This document shows positions 45,363-54,600 of a DNA stretch of 64,000 bases, in pieces. The position numbers were made by a program, and so were the translations under genes. The first letter of the stretch is position 1, and every line of letters starts with the position of its first letter. Below the pieces are notes generated by a model. That model searched no databases and was not told the DNA's origin. It was given only the letters and a program-made list of their open reading frames with translations. Origin of the DNA: Betaproteobacteria bacterium HGW-Betaproteobacteria-16 (GTDB lineage: Bacteria; Pseudomonadota; Gammaproteobacteria; Burkholderiales; Burkholderiaceae_C); contig PHCQ01000023.1 of NCBI GenBank assembly GCA_002840835.1, positions 1 to 64,000 of the forward strand, written 5' to 3'.

Positions 45363-46517
45363 ATGACCACCACCCAGTTCCAGGTCCGCAAAGACCGACT
45401 CGACACCACCCGCACCGTGAAATTGCCCGAATCCCCCTTGGCCGATGGCGAGGTGCGGGTGCGCATCGAACATTTTGCCTACACGGCCAACAACATCACC
45501 TATGCCGCGTTTGGCGACGCCATGAACTACTGGCAGTTCTTCCCGGTGCTGCCGCAGGCGGGCGAGCCGGGTGACGGCGACGCGCCGTGGGGACTCATCC
45601 CGGTGTGGGGCTTTGGCGTGGTGTTGGAGACCCGCTGCGCCGGGGTGGCCGAAGGTGAGCGCCTGTATGGCTACTGGCCCATGGCCACGGAGGTGGTGCT
45701 GCAGCCCGCCCGCGTGTCGCCCGAGGGTTTCTTTGATGGCGCCCCGCACCGCGCCGCCCTGCATCCGGTCTACAACCAGTACCTGCGCTGCGCGACCGAC
45801 CCCTTGTACAACCCCGCCAGCGAACCCCTGCAGGCGCTGCTGCGGCCTCTGTTCCTCACCGCCTGGCTGATCGACGATTTCCTGGCCGACAGCGACTTCT
45901 TCGGCACCTGTCAGCAGGGCCAGCGCGGTGTGATGCTGCTCTCTTCGGCCAGCAGCAAGACTGCCTACGCCACCGCGGCCCAACTGGCCCAGCGACCCGA
46001 GGTGGAGGTGGTGGGCCTGACCTCGCCCGCCAACGTGGCGTTCTGCGAAAGCCTGGGCGTGTACAGCCGCGTGCTCACCTACGACCAGCTCGACACGCTT
46101 GCAGCCGATACGCCCTGCGTGTACGTGGACTTTGCAGGCAACGGCACGCTGCGCAAGGCCATTCACGGCCGCTTCACGGCGCTGGCCTACAGTTGCTCCA
46201 TCGGCGGCACCCATGTCGACCAACTGGCCGGCGGCCGCGACCTGCCCGGGCCTCGACCGGTGCTGTTCTTTGCGCCGGCACAGGTGAAGAAGCGCCATGG
46301 CGACTGGGGTGCAGCAGGGTTCAAAGAACGCATGACCCGCGCCTGGCGCGCATTCATTCAGCAGGTGAGTCAGCCGACCGCGCCCTGGCTGGTGGTGCAG
46401 CACCACAGCGGCCCCGAGGCCGTGCAGGCGGCCCACGCGCTGGTGCTGGGCGGGCGTGGAGACCCGCGGCTGGGGCACATGTTGTCGCTGGTGGCTTCCA
46501 CACACTCGCGCAACTGA
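45363..46517 (+). CDS. DUF2855 family protein
   Basis: The 384-residue protein looks like a distant medium-chain dehydrogenase/quinone oxidoreductase: [20 protein letters not shown] near the start, a [18 protein letters not shown] nucleotide-binding-like region and [17 protein letters not shown]. It matches DUF2855 by pattern. The reaction is unknown. It diverges from proA across 134 bases. Confidence 0.8.
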   Translation: MTTTQFQVRKDRLDTTRTVKLPESPLADGEVRVRIEHFAYTANNITYAAFGDAMNYWQFFPVLPQAGEPGDGDAPWGLIPVWGFGVVLETRCAGVAEGERLYGYWPMATEVVLQPARVSPEGFFDGAPHRAALHPVYNQYLRCATDPLYNPASEPLQALLRPLFLTAWLIDDFLADSDFFGTCQQGQRGVMLLSSASSKTAYATAAQLAQRPEVEVVGLTSPANVAFCESLGVYSRVLTYDQLDTLAADTPCVYVDFAGNGTLRKAIHGRFTALAYSCSIGGTHVDQLAGGRDLPGPRPVLFFAPAQVKKRHGDWGAAGFKERMTRAWRAFIQQVSQPTAPWLVVQHHSGPEAVQAAHALVLGGRGDPRLGHMLSLVASTHSRN

Positions 46518-46599
46518 ATGCATGCGCATGGTGCAGACTTGGACCCGGGCCATTGCGCCACACTTGCCTTGAACCCATTGCCCATTGAAGGAGATTCCG

Positions 46600-46980
46600 A
46601 TGAAAAATGCCATGGACCTGGTCGCCGCGGCCAAAGCCCACGTCACCGAAGTGCCACTTGACGCGGCCGATGCCGCGATCCGCGATGCCGATGTGCTGAT
46701 CGACGTTCGCGAAGAAAGTGAATTCGCGGCCGGCCACATTCCCGGCGCCGTGCACGCCTCACGCGGCATGCTTGAGTTCAAGCTCAGCAGCACACCCGCC
46801 TTGCAGTCGCGCGACCTGAAGATGGTTGTCTATTGCAAGACCAGCGGACGCGCCGCCCTGGCCGCGCAGACCATGCGCGACATGGGCTACCTGAACGTGC
46901 AGTCGCTTGCCGGCGGTTTTGATGCGTGGAAGGCGGCGGACAAGCCGGTGGTGAAGCCGGATCTGCCGAGTTTCGGTTGA
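46600..46980 (+). CDS. Rhodanese-like sulfurtransferase
   Basis: The 126-residue single-domain rhodanese has DVLIDVREESEFAAGHIPGA, the active loop Cys-Lys-Thr-Ser-Gly-Arg in VVYCKTSGRAALAAQ, and LAGGFDAWKAA. A catalytic Cys is present, so persulfide transfer is possible. AAGGAG precedes the ATG. It follows the DUF2855 gene by 82 bases and may share its transcript. Confidence 0.9.
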   Translation: MKNAMDLVAAAKAHVTEVPLDAADAAIRDADVLIDVREESEFAAGHIPGAVHASRGMLEFKLSSTPALQSRDLKMVVYCKTSGRAALAAQTMRDMGYLNVQSLAGGFDAWKAADKPVVKPDLPSFG

Positions 46981-47034
46981 TCGGCACAGGCGGGCTTGCA
47001 CCGGGCAAGCCCGGACCAGCCTCTTGAATCCGCC

Positions 47035-47580
47035 TCAGGCAGCGCTGCGCAGCTTGACGGCCGGAAAGTCGACGGGCACCGCGAGCGCGACGTTCACGTA
47101 GTTGGTGAACAGGTTCAGCGCCACATGGGCCACGATCTCGACGATTTCTTCGTCCCCGAATCCCGCCTTGCGAAGGTCTTGCACGTCGGCATCTCTCACC
47201 TGACCTCTGTCAACAACGAGCTGCAGAGCGAAGTGCAATGCAGCCTGCGTCTTCGCATCGGCCGACCCGCCGGTCTGCGCCAGCCGCATTTCTTCCGCGC
47301 TGGCACCGGCCTTGCGGCCCAGTGCCGTGTGGGCGGCCAGACAGTATTCGCAGGCATTGCGATCGGCCACCGCCACGGCGATCTGCTCCGCGAGCTTCGG
47401 CTCGATCACGCCAGCACCCAGTGCGCCGAAGGCCGACCACATGCTTTTCAGTGCTGCCGTTGAGTTGGCTACTGCCCGGAACATGTTGGGTGTGGCGCCA
47501 AACGCGGCGTGGATGTCGTTCAGCAGCGCCTTGCGCTGATCGGTGGTGGCGTTGCGGTCAATGAGGGGAACGCGGTTCAT
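47035..47580 (-). CDS. AhpD-fold carboxymuconolactone decarboxylase-family protein
   Basis: The 181-residue protein has the AhpD fold with the redox pair in CEYCLAAHTALGRKAG (Cys-x-x-Cys with the following His), the mark of peroxidase-type members. Gene order: it lies 64 bases downstream of the exported protoglobin gene on the same strand and is divergent as a unit from an AraC regulator. A role in peroxide or organic hydroperoxide reduction is inferred. Confidence 0.82.
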   Translation of the reverse strand: MNRVPLIDRNATTDQRKALLNDIHAAFGATPNMFRAVANSTAALKSMWSAFGALGAGVIEPKLAEQIAVAVADRNACEYCLAAHTALGRKAGASAEEMRLAQTGGSADAKTQAALHFALQLVVDRGQVRDADVQDLRKAGFGDEEIVEIVAHVALNLFTNYVNVALAVPVDFPAVKLRSAA

Positions 47581-47644
47581 GGTGCTTCCTTCAGGTTGTG
47601 TTGGCGGGAAATAAACGGATGGCGGTTGGATCGGTGTCAAAGGC

Positions 47645-48313
47645 TCAGAACTGGCCGTCGCGGACATAGGGGTGGCTCCACAGAATGGTTTGCATCAACA
47701 CCGACTTGACCCAGGCTGCGTGCATCTTTTCAACGTCGGCGGCCGGGGCACCCTTTTTGGCCAGAAAGGGTTTGAGCGTGGTGGTGACGGGCACCGTCAA
47801 CGCCGGCAGATAGCGGAAATGCACCAGCGGCACGCTGTTGGCCCCGTCGGTCGTGTTCTTCTTCGGCGCGGTGTGGCGCAGGCCAATCTCGTACTGGTAG
47901 TCCAGCCAGGCCTGGTCGTAATTGGCGTCGGCCGTGTCCAGAATCCATTGAGCAAATCGCTTGCGCACCGCGTCCAGGTAGGCCCCGTCGGGCGCACCGG
48001 TCTTGTTGTTCCTGAAATACACGACCAACTCGGGCGTGGAAGCGACAAAGCCGTACCAGACGTCGAGGATCGCTTCCGTCTGGTCGGCCAGGATCGGCTT
48101 GCTCATGCGCAGGTAGCGAAGGTCTTCGTCGGTGAGCAGCAGCGTCTTCTTCAGCGATGCCAGATCGCTCAGCGTGTACGGCGCCGTGGCCAGGGTCGGC
48201 TGTCCCATCGTGTAGCCGGCGATGGCCGGCACCGACTGCGCCAGGACATTCGGACTCAGGACAGCAGCCAAGGCGACCGACAAGGTGGCGGCGACCAAAG
48301 GGTGGGGTTTCAT
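47645..48313 (-). CDS. Protoglobin-domain protein with signal peptide
   Basis: The 222-residue precursor starts with a classical signal peptide (residues 1-26, ending VLAQ) and continues as a protoglobin: LSDLASLKKTLLLTDEDLRY, DVWYGFV with the B10 Tyr (Tyr87), and YEIGLRH with the proximal haem His (His147), then PFLAKKG and WSHPYVRDG. All expected haem contacts are present. Most protoglobins are cytoplasmic or part of sensors, so export to the periplasm is unusual. It may sense, store or detoxify O2, NO or related ligands. An AraC regulator is divergent. Confidence 0.88.
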   Translation of the reverse strand: MKPHPLVAATLSVALAAVLSPNVLAQSVPAIAGYTMGQPTLATAPYTLSDLASLKKTLLLTDEDLRYLRMSKPILADQTEAILDVWYGFVASTPELVVYFRNNKTGAPDGAYLDAVRKRFAQWILDTADANYDQAWLDYQYEIGLRHTAPKKNTTDGANSVPLVHFRYLPALTVPVTTTLKPFLAKKGAPAADVEKMHAAWVKSVLMQTILWSHPYVRDGQF

Positions 48314-48394
48314 GACTTCTCCTCAACAGGGGGGTGGCACAGCACGGATGTGTCTGTGCGCTGGAGTGCAGTATCTGGCCGCCATCTGTATGAT

Positions 48395-48432
48395 TGGACG
48401 CCTATCGTCCATAAAACAATCCAATTCGTCCA
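48395..48432. promoter_or_regulatory. TGGACG operator candidate between protoglobin and araC
   Basis: TGGACG-CCTAT-CGTCCA (48395-48411) is a perfect inverted repeat; a third half site CGTCCA lies at 48427-48432. They are 16 bases apart, close to 1.5 turns. This is the gap between the divergent protoglobin and AraC genes, so it is the probable binding site of that regulator. Confidence 0.6.
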
Positions 48433-48445
48433 AATACAGACAAGC

Positions 48446-49315
48446 ATGACGCCACATTCAGCGGTGCCTGTGGATCGGCTCTCCGGGCTGCTCGAGCGCT
48501 TTCGCGTGCATGCGCACCTGTTCCATGCCGGCCCTTTGTGCGGCGTCACGCATTTCGATGCCCAGGAGGGAAGAGGCTTTCTTCACGTGCTGCGTCAAGG
48601 CGAAATGCTGGTGACGCACCGGCCACGCAGCGGCGCTGCGCGCAAGATCAAGGTCACCGAGCCGACCTTGCTGCTCTACCCGCGTCCCCTGGAACACCAG
48701 TTCCACAACGCGCCCTCGGAGGGATCCGACTTCGTGTGCGCCACGCTGGACTTCGAGGGTGGTGTCCGGCACCCGGTGGTGGCAGCCCTGCCTTCGCTGG
48801 TGGTGCTGCCGCTGCGATCGGTGGACGGCATCGAACAGACGCTGGCCCTGCTGTTCGCCGAGACCGAGCGACTTCGCTGTGGACAACGCCTGCTGGCCGA
48901 CCGGCTGTTTGAAGTCCTGCTGCTGCAGGTGTTGCGCTGGCTGCTGGATCACCCTGATGACGGAGGCATGACCGAAGGGCTGATCCAGGGTCTGGCCCAC
49001 CCCAAGCTGGCGCGCGCCCTGACGGCCATGCATGAAACACCCGGCGCAGCCTGGTCCCTGGATTCAATGGCTCACGCTGCCGGCATGTCACGCAGCGCGT
49101 TTGCCGCCGAGTTCAAGTTGCAGATGGGCGTCACCCCGGCCGACTACCTTCTGAACTGGCGCGTGTCCCTCGCACAATCGATGCTTCTGGCCGGAAGCTC
49201 GATCAAGCTGGCCAGCGAGAAGCTGGGCTATGCCAGTGCAGCGTCGTTCTCACGGGCCTTTGTGCAGTCCATGGGCCTGTCGCCCAGGGCCTGGCTGCAG
49301 GATCGCCAAGCTTGA
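48446..49315 (+). CDS. AraC-family transcriptional regulator
   Basis: The 289-residue protein has an N-terminal cupin-type AraC-binding domain (FHAGPLCGVTHF, HVLRQGEMLVTH, LLLYPRPLEHQFHN) and a C-terminal double helix-turn-helix (SLDSMAHAAGMSRSAFAAEF, IKLASEKLGYASAASFSRAF). It is divergent from the protoglobin/AhpD-fold unit and probably activates it. The ATG at 48446 directly follows the TGGACG sites. Confidence 0.88.
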   Translation: MTPHSAVPVDRLSGLLERFRVHAHLFHAGPLCGVTHFDAQEGRGFLHVLRQGEMLVTHRPRSGAARKIKVTEPTLLLYPRPLEHQFHNAPSEGSDFVCATLDFEGGVRHPVVAALPSLVVLPLRSVDGIEQTLALLFAETERLRCGQRLLADRLFEVLLLQVLRWLLDHPDDGGMTEGLIQGLAHPKLARALTAMHETPGAAWSLDSMAHAAGMSRSAFAAEFKLQMGVTPADYLLNWRVSLAQSMLLAGSSIKLASEKLGYASAASFSRAFVQSMGLSPRAWLQDRQA

Positions 49316-49336
49316 TTCGTCCATCCCGGACCGCAC

Positions 49337-50518
49337 TCATTTCTCGTCCTCTGCGCCAGCGATGAACAAAGCTGTCACCAGCGACAGCCCTGCCGTGATC
49401 AACATGACTCCCAGCACGGCAACATGAGCGTTCGACGCATTCACGACCAGCCCTGATAGCAGAGCAATGAATCCCGCGCCACTCACCGTCACGGCAGCAG
49501 CCAGACCGGATGCCGTGCCTGCGAGCCTGGGATGCAGGGACAGAACGCAGGCGTTGGCCGCCGGCATGGTCAACCCGTTGCCCAGGCCGACGAACACACA
49601 CGGGATGAAGAACGCGAGCAGGTGCGTCCAGCCTGAGGCGACGAAAACGAAGCCGCCAAGCAGCCCCAGGCAGGAGAGCAAGCGCCCGGCAAGCAAGAGA
49701 CGGGTCGCCGTGTGCCGGGTGCTGGCGCGTCCCACCAAGTAGCTCCCCAGGATGAAGCCAGCGGGAACCATGCCCATGTAGGCGCCCAGTGCGGTGCCGG
49801 ATGCGCCGCCCAGCTGCGCCGCCACCAGAGGCGCGCCACCCAGAAACACATACAGCGTGCCGATGGAGAGCGCCATGCACAGGGCGCACGCCCAGAACCG
49901 GCGAGACCGAGCCAGCTCCCCATAACCCCGCATTGGCAGCGTCAGGGAGTGGCTTCGATGAAGGTTGGTCTCCTTCAAATGGAATGCGACAAAGTACAGG
50001 CCAATCACACCCAGGACGGCGAACGCAACGAAGTTGGCGCGCCAGCCGAACCAGGTATCGAGCAAACCGCCAAGGGTCGGCCCGATCATGGGTGCCACCG
50101 CCCATGCCGACGACACGTAGCCGATCCGGCTGGCGGCCATGCCGTGGCCGGATGTGTCGTGGATGGCGGCCAGGGCAACGGCATACCCGGCGATGACGGT
50201 GCCCTGGCACAACCGGCACAGCAGGAACATGGTGATGTCGTTCGCCACGCTGCAGCCAATGGACGCGATGGTGAAGATCGCCAGGGCGACCAGCGCAACG
50301 GGCTTGCGGCCGAGCCTGTCTGACAGCGCGCCCGCCAGCAGGTGCGTGACCGCGGTGGCCACCGCGTATCCCGCGATGGCGATGTTGACCAGCGCGAAGT
50401 CAGCGTTGAGGTCTGTCGCGATGTTCGGCAGCGACGGCACGAACATGTTGATGGGCAGCACCCCAATCGCAGACAGGCAAACAAGCACCGCCAGCCGCGG
50501 TGGTTCCTGTGCAGGCAT
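49337..50518 (-). CDS. MFS multidrug transporter, Bcr/CflA type
   Basis: The 393-residue protein has 12 membrane segments and family motifs INMFVPSLPNIATDLNAD, LAGALSDRLGRKPVAL (motif A) and MIGPTLGGLLDTWFGWR. It is a proton-driven drug or metabolite exporter. The ATG at 50518 agrees with the family; the upstream extension has no similarity. It converges with the AraC gene. Confidence 0.88.
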   Translation of the reverse strand: MPAQEPPRLAVLVCLSAIGVLPINMFVPSLPNIATDLNADFALVNIAIAGYAVATAVTHLLAGALSDRLGRKPVALVALAIFTIASIGCSVANDITMFLLCRLCQGTVIAGYAVALAAIHDTSGHGMAASRIGYVSSAWAVAPMIGPTLGGLLDTWFGWRANFVAFAVLGVIGLYFVAFHLKETNLHRSHSLTLPMRGYGELARSRRFWACALCMALSIGTLYVFLGGAPLVAAQLGGASGTALGAYMGMVPAGFILGSYLVGRASTRHTATRLLLAGRLLSCLGLLGGFVFVASGWTHLLAFFIPCVFVGLGNGLTMPAANACVLSLHPRLAGTASGLAAAVTVSGAGFIALLSGLVVNASNAHVAVLGVMLITAGLSLVTALFIAGAEDEK

Positions 50519-50843
50519 GGCTGTTGTACTCCTTGGCACGGCGCCATCAAAAGTCTGATGGCGCTCGAGGGATGCATTCACCGAGGGCTGCGCGGTTGCG
50601 CGACCTTGATTTGCTCGTGCCGGGTCAACAGGAGTCGTTCGTCGTCGGGCGTGGTGTGGCCGTCGACATGCTGCGGGCAGCCAGTCAGCTGCCTTGCCGG
50701 ATTCTGCCGCACTTGCGGGCTTGCGCCAACACGATTTGCCTTCGCGTTGAACGGCGCACTTTGGGCAGCCTTGTCGCACCAACGACAGACCGACTTTGTT
50801 TCCGCGGGCATGCTCAAGGCCGTCAAGCTTCAGGAGCGACGCC
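50519..50843. other. Non-coding stretch upstream of the MFS gene
   Basis: It should hold the promoter of the MFS gene. A minus-strand frame at 50578-50826 has no recognisable family and is not accepted. Confidence 0.35.
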
Positions 50844-51017
50844 ATGGATGGAGTTGGTGACGTGTTGACCCAGATCCGCGCAATCAACCAGACCGCAGCA
50901 TTCAACCGCTGGTGTGGCCTGGAGGTGGTGTCCGCTGCACAAGAATGGGGCTGCCGGTCCCGGCATGGCATAAGAGCGCGCCCTGTTCATTTCTCAACGA
51001 CTGGAGGCAGAAGATGA
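50844..51017 (+). pseudogene. N-terminal remnant of a PaaI-like thioesterase
   Basis: The frame starts with a good site (CAGGAG, ATG at 50844). Its first 36 residues (IRAINQTAAFNRWCGLEVV) match the start of PaaI-type hotdog thioesterases. The similarity stops near 50950, and the remaining codons read junk until a stop at 51017, overlapping the next gene. Confidence 0.55.
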
Positions 51018-51310
51018 TCCTGGTGGTCGGTCGCGTTTTGGTAAGACAAGAATGTCTGCCGCAGGCACTCCAGCTCAGTCTCGTGCATGTTTCGCGTTCC
51101 CGGGCCGAGCCCGGTTGCGTATCCCACAGCGTTCATCAAGATGCCGAGAATTCGAGCCGCCTGGTCTTCGTCGAGGAATGGGCTGACCACGCGTCGCTTC
51201 AGCAGCACTTCAAGGTCGCAGAATCCAGAGCGTTTGCGAAGGAGCTTTCTGCCCTTGCAGCCGAGCCCGCCAGCATGGTCATCTACAACGCCACCGCGGT
51301 TGGCCCATAA
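51014..51310 (+). CDS. Antibiotic biosynthesis monooxygenase-domain protein
   Basis: The 98-residue protein has the ABM ferredoxin-like fold: MILVVGRVLVRQE, CVSHSVHQDAENSSRLVFVE and EWADHASLQQHFKVAE. Members act as small cofactor-free monooxygenases or degrade haem-like and quinone ligands; the substrate is unknown here. It follows the thioesterase remnant, which may have been its operon partner. Confidence 0.8.
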   Translation: MILVVGRVLVRQECLPQALQLSLVHVSRSRAEPGCVSHSVHQDAENSSRLVFVEEWADHASLQQHFKVAESRAFAKELSALAAEPASMVIYNATAVGP

Positions 51311-51601
51311 ACACTGCGCCACCGGTGCCCGCGGGTCAGGTGAGGCTTTGCGGCAAGCGGACCCCTTTCGTCCCGTCGCTGCCTTCTGCCTCGGCAGGTG
51401 AAGTCTTCAGGGTCACCGCAGGGCAAGCACACGCGGTCGCCGCCGCAAGCCAGGCAACACTGGTCATCATCGACCAGTGGCGCCCAACCCACGCTGCGAC
51501 ATGACTTCACACCTGCAGGTCTCACTCGGCTCTCGGCCATCACCCTCCGGCTTCCCGCCTCGATGGGAATGACCTATTGCAACTCGACATCCAGGGCCTG
51601 T
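51311..51601. other. Intergenic region, nothing firm
   Basis: No gene recognised. A minus-strand frame at 51283-51543 is rich in Cys (CCLACGGDRVCLPCG) but has no family match that I can name and overlaps the ABM gene end. Confidence 0.3.
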
Positions 51602-54600
51602 TCACGTGGGGCGTTCCTGAACCAGCACCGCGAAGGGCAAGCAGCCGCCCCGTGGCCCGACATCACCGAACAAGGCCTGCGCGCCGATGCCTTCTTCGCC
51701 GCACGGCAGCACCTGGCCCGTCATCCAGTTGCGCCACTGCGAGGTGCGCGCCAGCACGGGATGCGTGGCCGACACGTGGAGCGTGGTGTCGCCCCAACCC
51801 TGGCTCGGCAGACCGTGCAGCAGGCGGGCCACGGCCACCACCAACGCTTGTCCCTCGTGCAGCCGTGCGAATGCCAGGACATGCTCGGCGGCGCCGCCTT
51901 CCACCGGCAGCGGGAGGTAAAGGCCGTCGCGGAACAGCGCCGGTTTCGCTCGGCGCAGCGCCAGCAGACGCCACGTGACCAGCTGTTTGAGCTGTCCGCC
52001 CGGGCATTCGGGCAACAGGTCCAGCCACTGCTGCGGCGTGGGCCACTGGCCGGGACCGACCATGTGCCGGGTGCTTTCCAGGTCGGCCGCCATGGCCGGG
52101 AAGTCCACGGGCTGGCGGTTGTCGGGGTCCACCAGCCGGAAGTTCCATTGTTCGCAGCCCTGGTAGATGTCGGGCACGCCCGGTACGGTCATCTTCAGCG
52201 CCAGCTGGGCCAAGCTGTTTCTGAAGCCCAGCGGTGCCACGTCGCGCACCAGCGACTCCAGTCGCTGAATGAAGCTTTCTAGTGCGAGCACGCGTGCAAT
52301 GTAGCTCTCGACCGGAGCCTCATAGGCTTCGTTGGGGTTGAGCCAGTTGGAATCTCGCTTGGCCTCGCGCATGGCTTTGCGCATGAATTGCTGCGTGCGT
52401 TCCAGCAGCGCGACGCGCTCTTGCGGTGTTGCGCCAGCAGCTGGCCAGATGCCCACCAGCGCCTGGAACAGGGTCCAACGATCGGGTGCCGATGGTGCGG
52501 CTGTGTCGTCCACTTGCGACACAAAGCGCTGGCCGATCGCGTCAAGTTCTCGCACCGCGTTTGCCCACTCGGCCGGCATTTCCGAAAGCACATTCAAGCG
52601 CGCCCGCGTGTCTTCCGATCGCTTGCTGTCGTGGGTGGAGGTGGCCAGCAGCCAGTGCGGACGGTAGCGTGCGCGCTGTGCACTGGCGGCATGAAAAGCC
52701 GCTGCCGACACACCGAACCGCCGAGGCTCTGATCCCACATCGTTGAGCGAAGCGAGTCGCATGTGGCGGTAGAAGGCGGTGTCCTCCACCGACTTGGCCA
52801 TGACGGGTGACGTGAACTGCTGCCAACGTTCAACAAAGTGATCACGCAGCGCCTGTGCAGGCCCGGGTACGCCCAGCAGAATGGGCTCCAGGCTTTGCAG
52901 CAGCCCTGCTTCGGTGAGTCCAAGCCGGCGACGCGCGGCCGCCAACGCCCAGGCCACGTGTTTGCGGTCTGTTTCGCTGGCCTCGAACGTGTCCGCGCCC
53001 ACGTAGGTTCGGTATACCGGGAAAGCAGCTGCAATCTCGACAAGTGCGCTGCGCAGTCGGTTGCGCGTGAAATCACACGTCGTGCGGTCAGCGCGTGTGA
53101 TGCGGTGCAACGTGTTTGCGAGCCAGTCCAGATCGGCCGCGAAGGCGTCGTCGATGACGAGCTTCTTGCACGCATACACCGTCTCTTCGAAGGTACTGGT
53201 GTCACCCGTGAAGGCTTCATAGGCTTGTTCAAAAGCGGCCTCTGCCCTGGCATCGACGAACAAGCCGTTGACCAGGCTGCTGAAGCGGTAGCCTGTGCCC
53301 CCATGCACCGGCCATGCTGGCGGCAACTGCTCGTGGTCTGCGAGGATTTTTTCGACCACCAGGTAGAGCGCGCGAGGCTTGCCACCCGCGGCCCGTGTGA
53401 GTTCTGCGTAGCGTCGCTGCAGTCGGCGGAAGTACGCGGTCGGGCGGCTCAGGCCGTCAGGGTGGTCCACCCGCAGGCCCGTGATCTTGCCTTCGGCCAG
53501 CCAGCCCAGCACGCGCTGGTGCGTGGCCTCGAACACCGCCGAGTCTTCCATGCGCAGGGCTGCCAGCGCATTGATGTCGAAGAAACGCCGGTAGTTGATG
53601 TCGTCGCCCGCCACGCGCCAGTCGGCCAGGCGATAGGCCTGCCGGCTCAACAGTTCGTCCAACTCATCCACACTGCCGGGGTCGTCGGGCTTGCCGTTGA
53701 GTTGCTTCAGCGCATTGGTGATCCACGATTGCAGCCATTCATTGGCTTTTGCCAAGTCTGCCAGGCGCTGGCGCAGCACAGGCGTTTCGCGCAGGCGCGA
53801 TTCACGTGCCTGCACATCCGCCGTGTCGCGCGGCGCCAGGTTGCCAAAGGCTTCGAGCAACTGCGCCACCTCGGCCAGGGCGGCTTCGCTGGCACCGGCC
53901 GGTGCGGGTACGGCCGACAACACGGCCGGGTAGTCGCACGGATCGATGGGTGCGCGGTGTTCCCAGTGGTGCACGGCGATCTGGCCCGCGTCGGCATCGA
54001 ACCGCAGTTGCAGGGCGCCGGCTTCAAGCACCCGGCCGTAGTGGTCACCGAGAATCGGCAGCAGCAAGCGCCCTCGCATCTCGGGCGCGGCGGGTTGCCA
54101 TTCGATGTCGAAGGTGCGTGCGTGCGTGGCCGCTTCGCCATGTTCCAGCACCTCTTCCCACCAGGGATTGCGGGCTTCCAGCACAGCCATGTGGTTGGGC
54201 ACGATGTCGAGCAACTGGCCCATGCCGTGCGTGCTCAACGCGGCGCACAAGGCCGCGTGCGTGGCTTCGCTGCCCACTTCGGGGTTGAGCACGGTCGGGT
54301 CGGTCACGTCATAACCGTGGGTGCTGCCGGGGCGCGCCTTCAGGTAGGGCGAGCTGTAGAGATGGCTCACCCCCAGTGCGGCGAGGTAGGGCACCGCTTC
54401 GCGCGCATGCTCGAAGGTGTGCCCGGCGTGGAACTGCATGCGGTAGGTGGCCAGGGGAATGTCGGCGGTGTCCAGCGCGGGCAGGTCGCCACCGCGTTCG
54501 CGCCGCATGGCGGCTGCCACTTCGTTCCAGACGGGCCACGCAGACAGTTCTTCCAGCGAGATGCCCACTCTCCGGCGCCAGTTGGGGTGCTGGGTTTCCG

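Noticed and set aside
51283-51543. Cys-rich minus-strand frame resembling a zinc-ribbon protein
   Set aside because: Overlaps the ABM gene end, lacks regular CxxC spacing and has no start signal.
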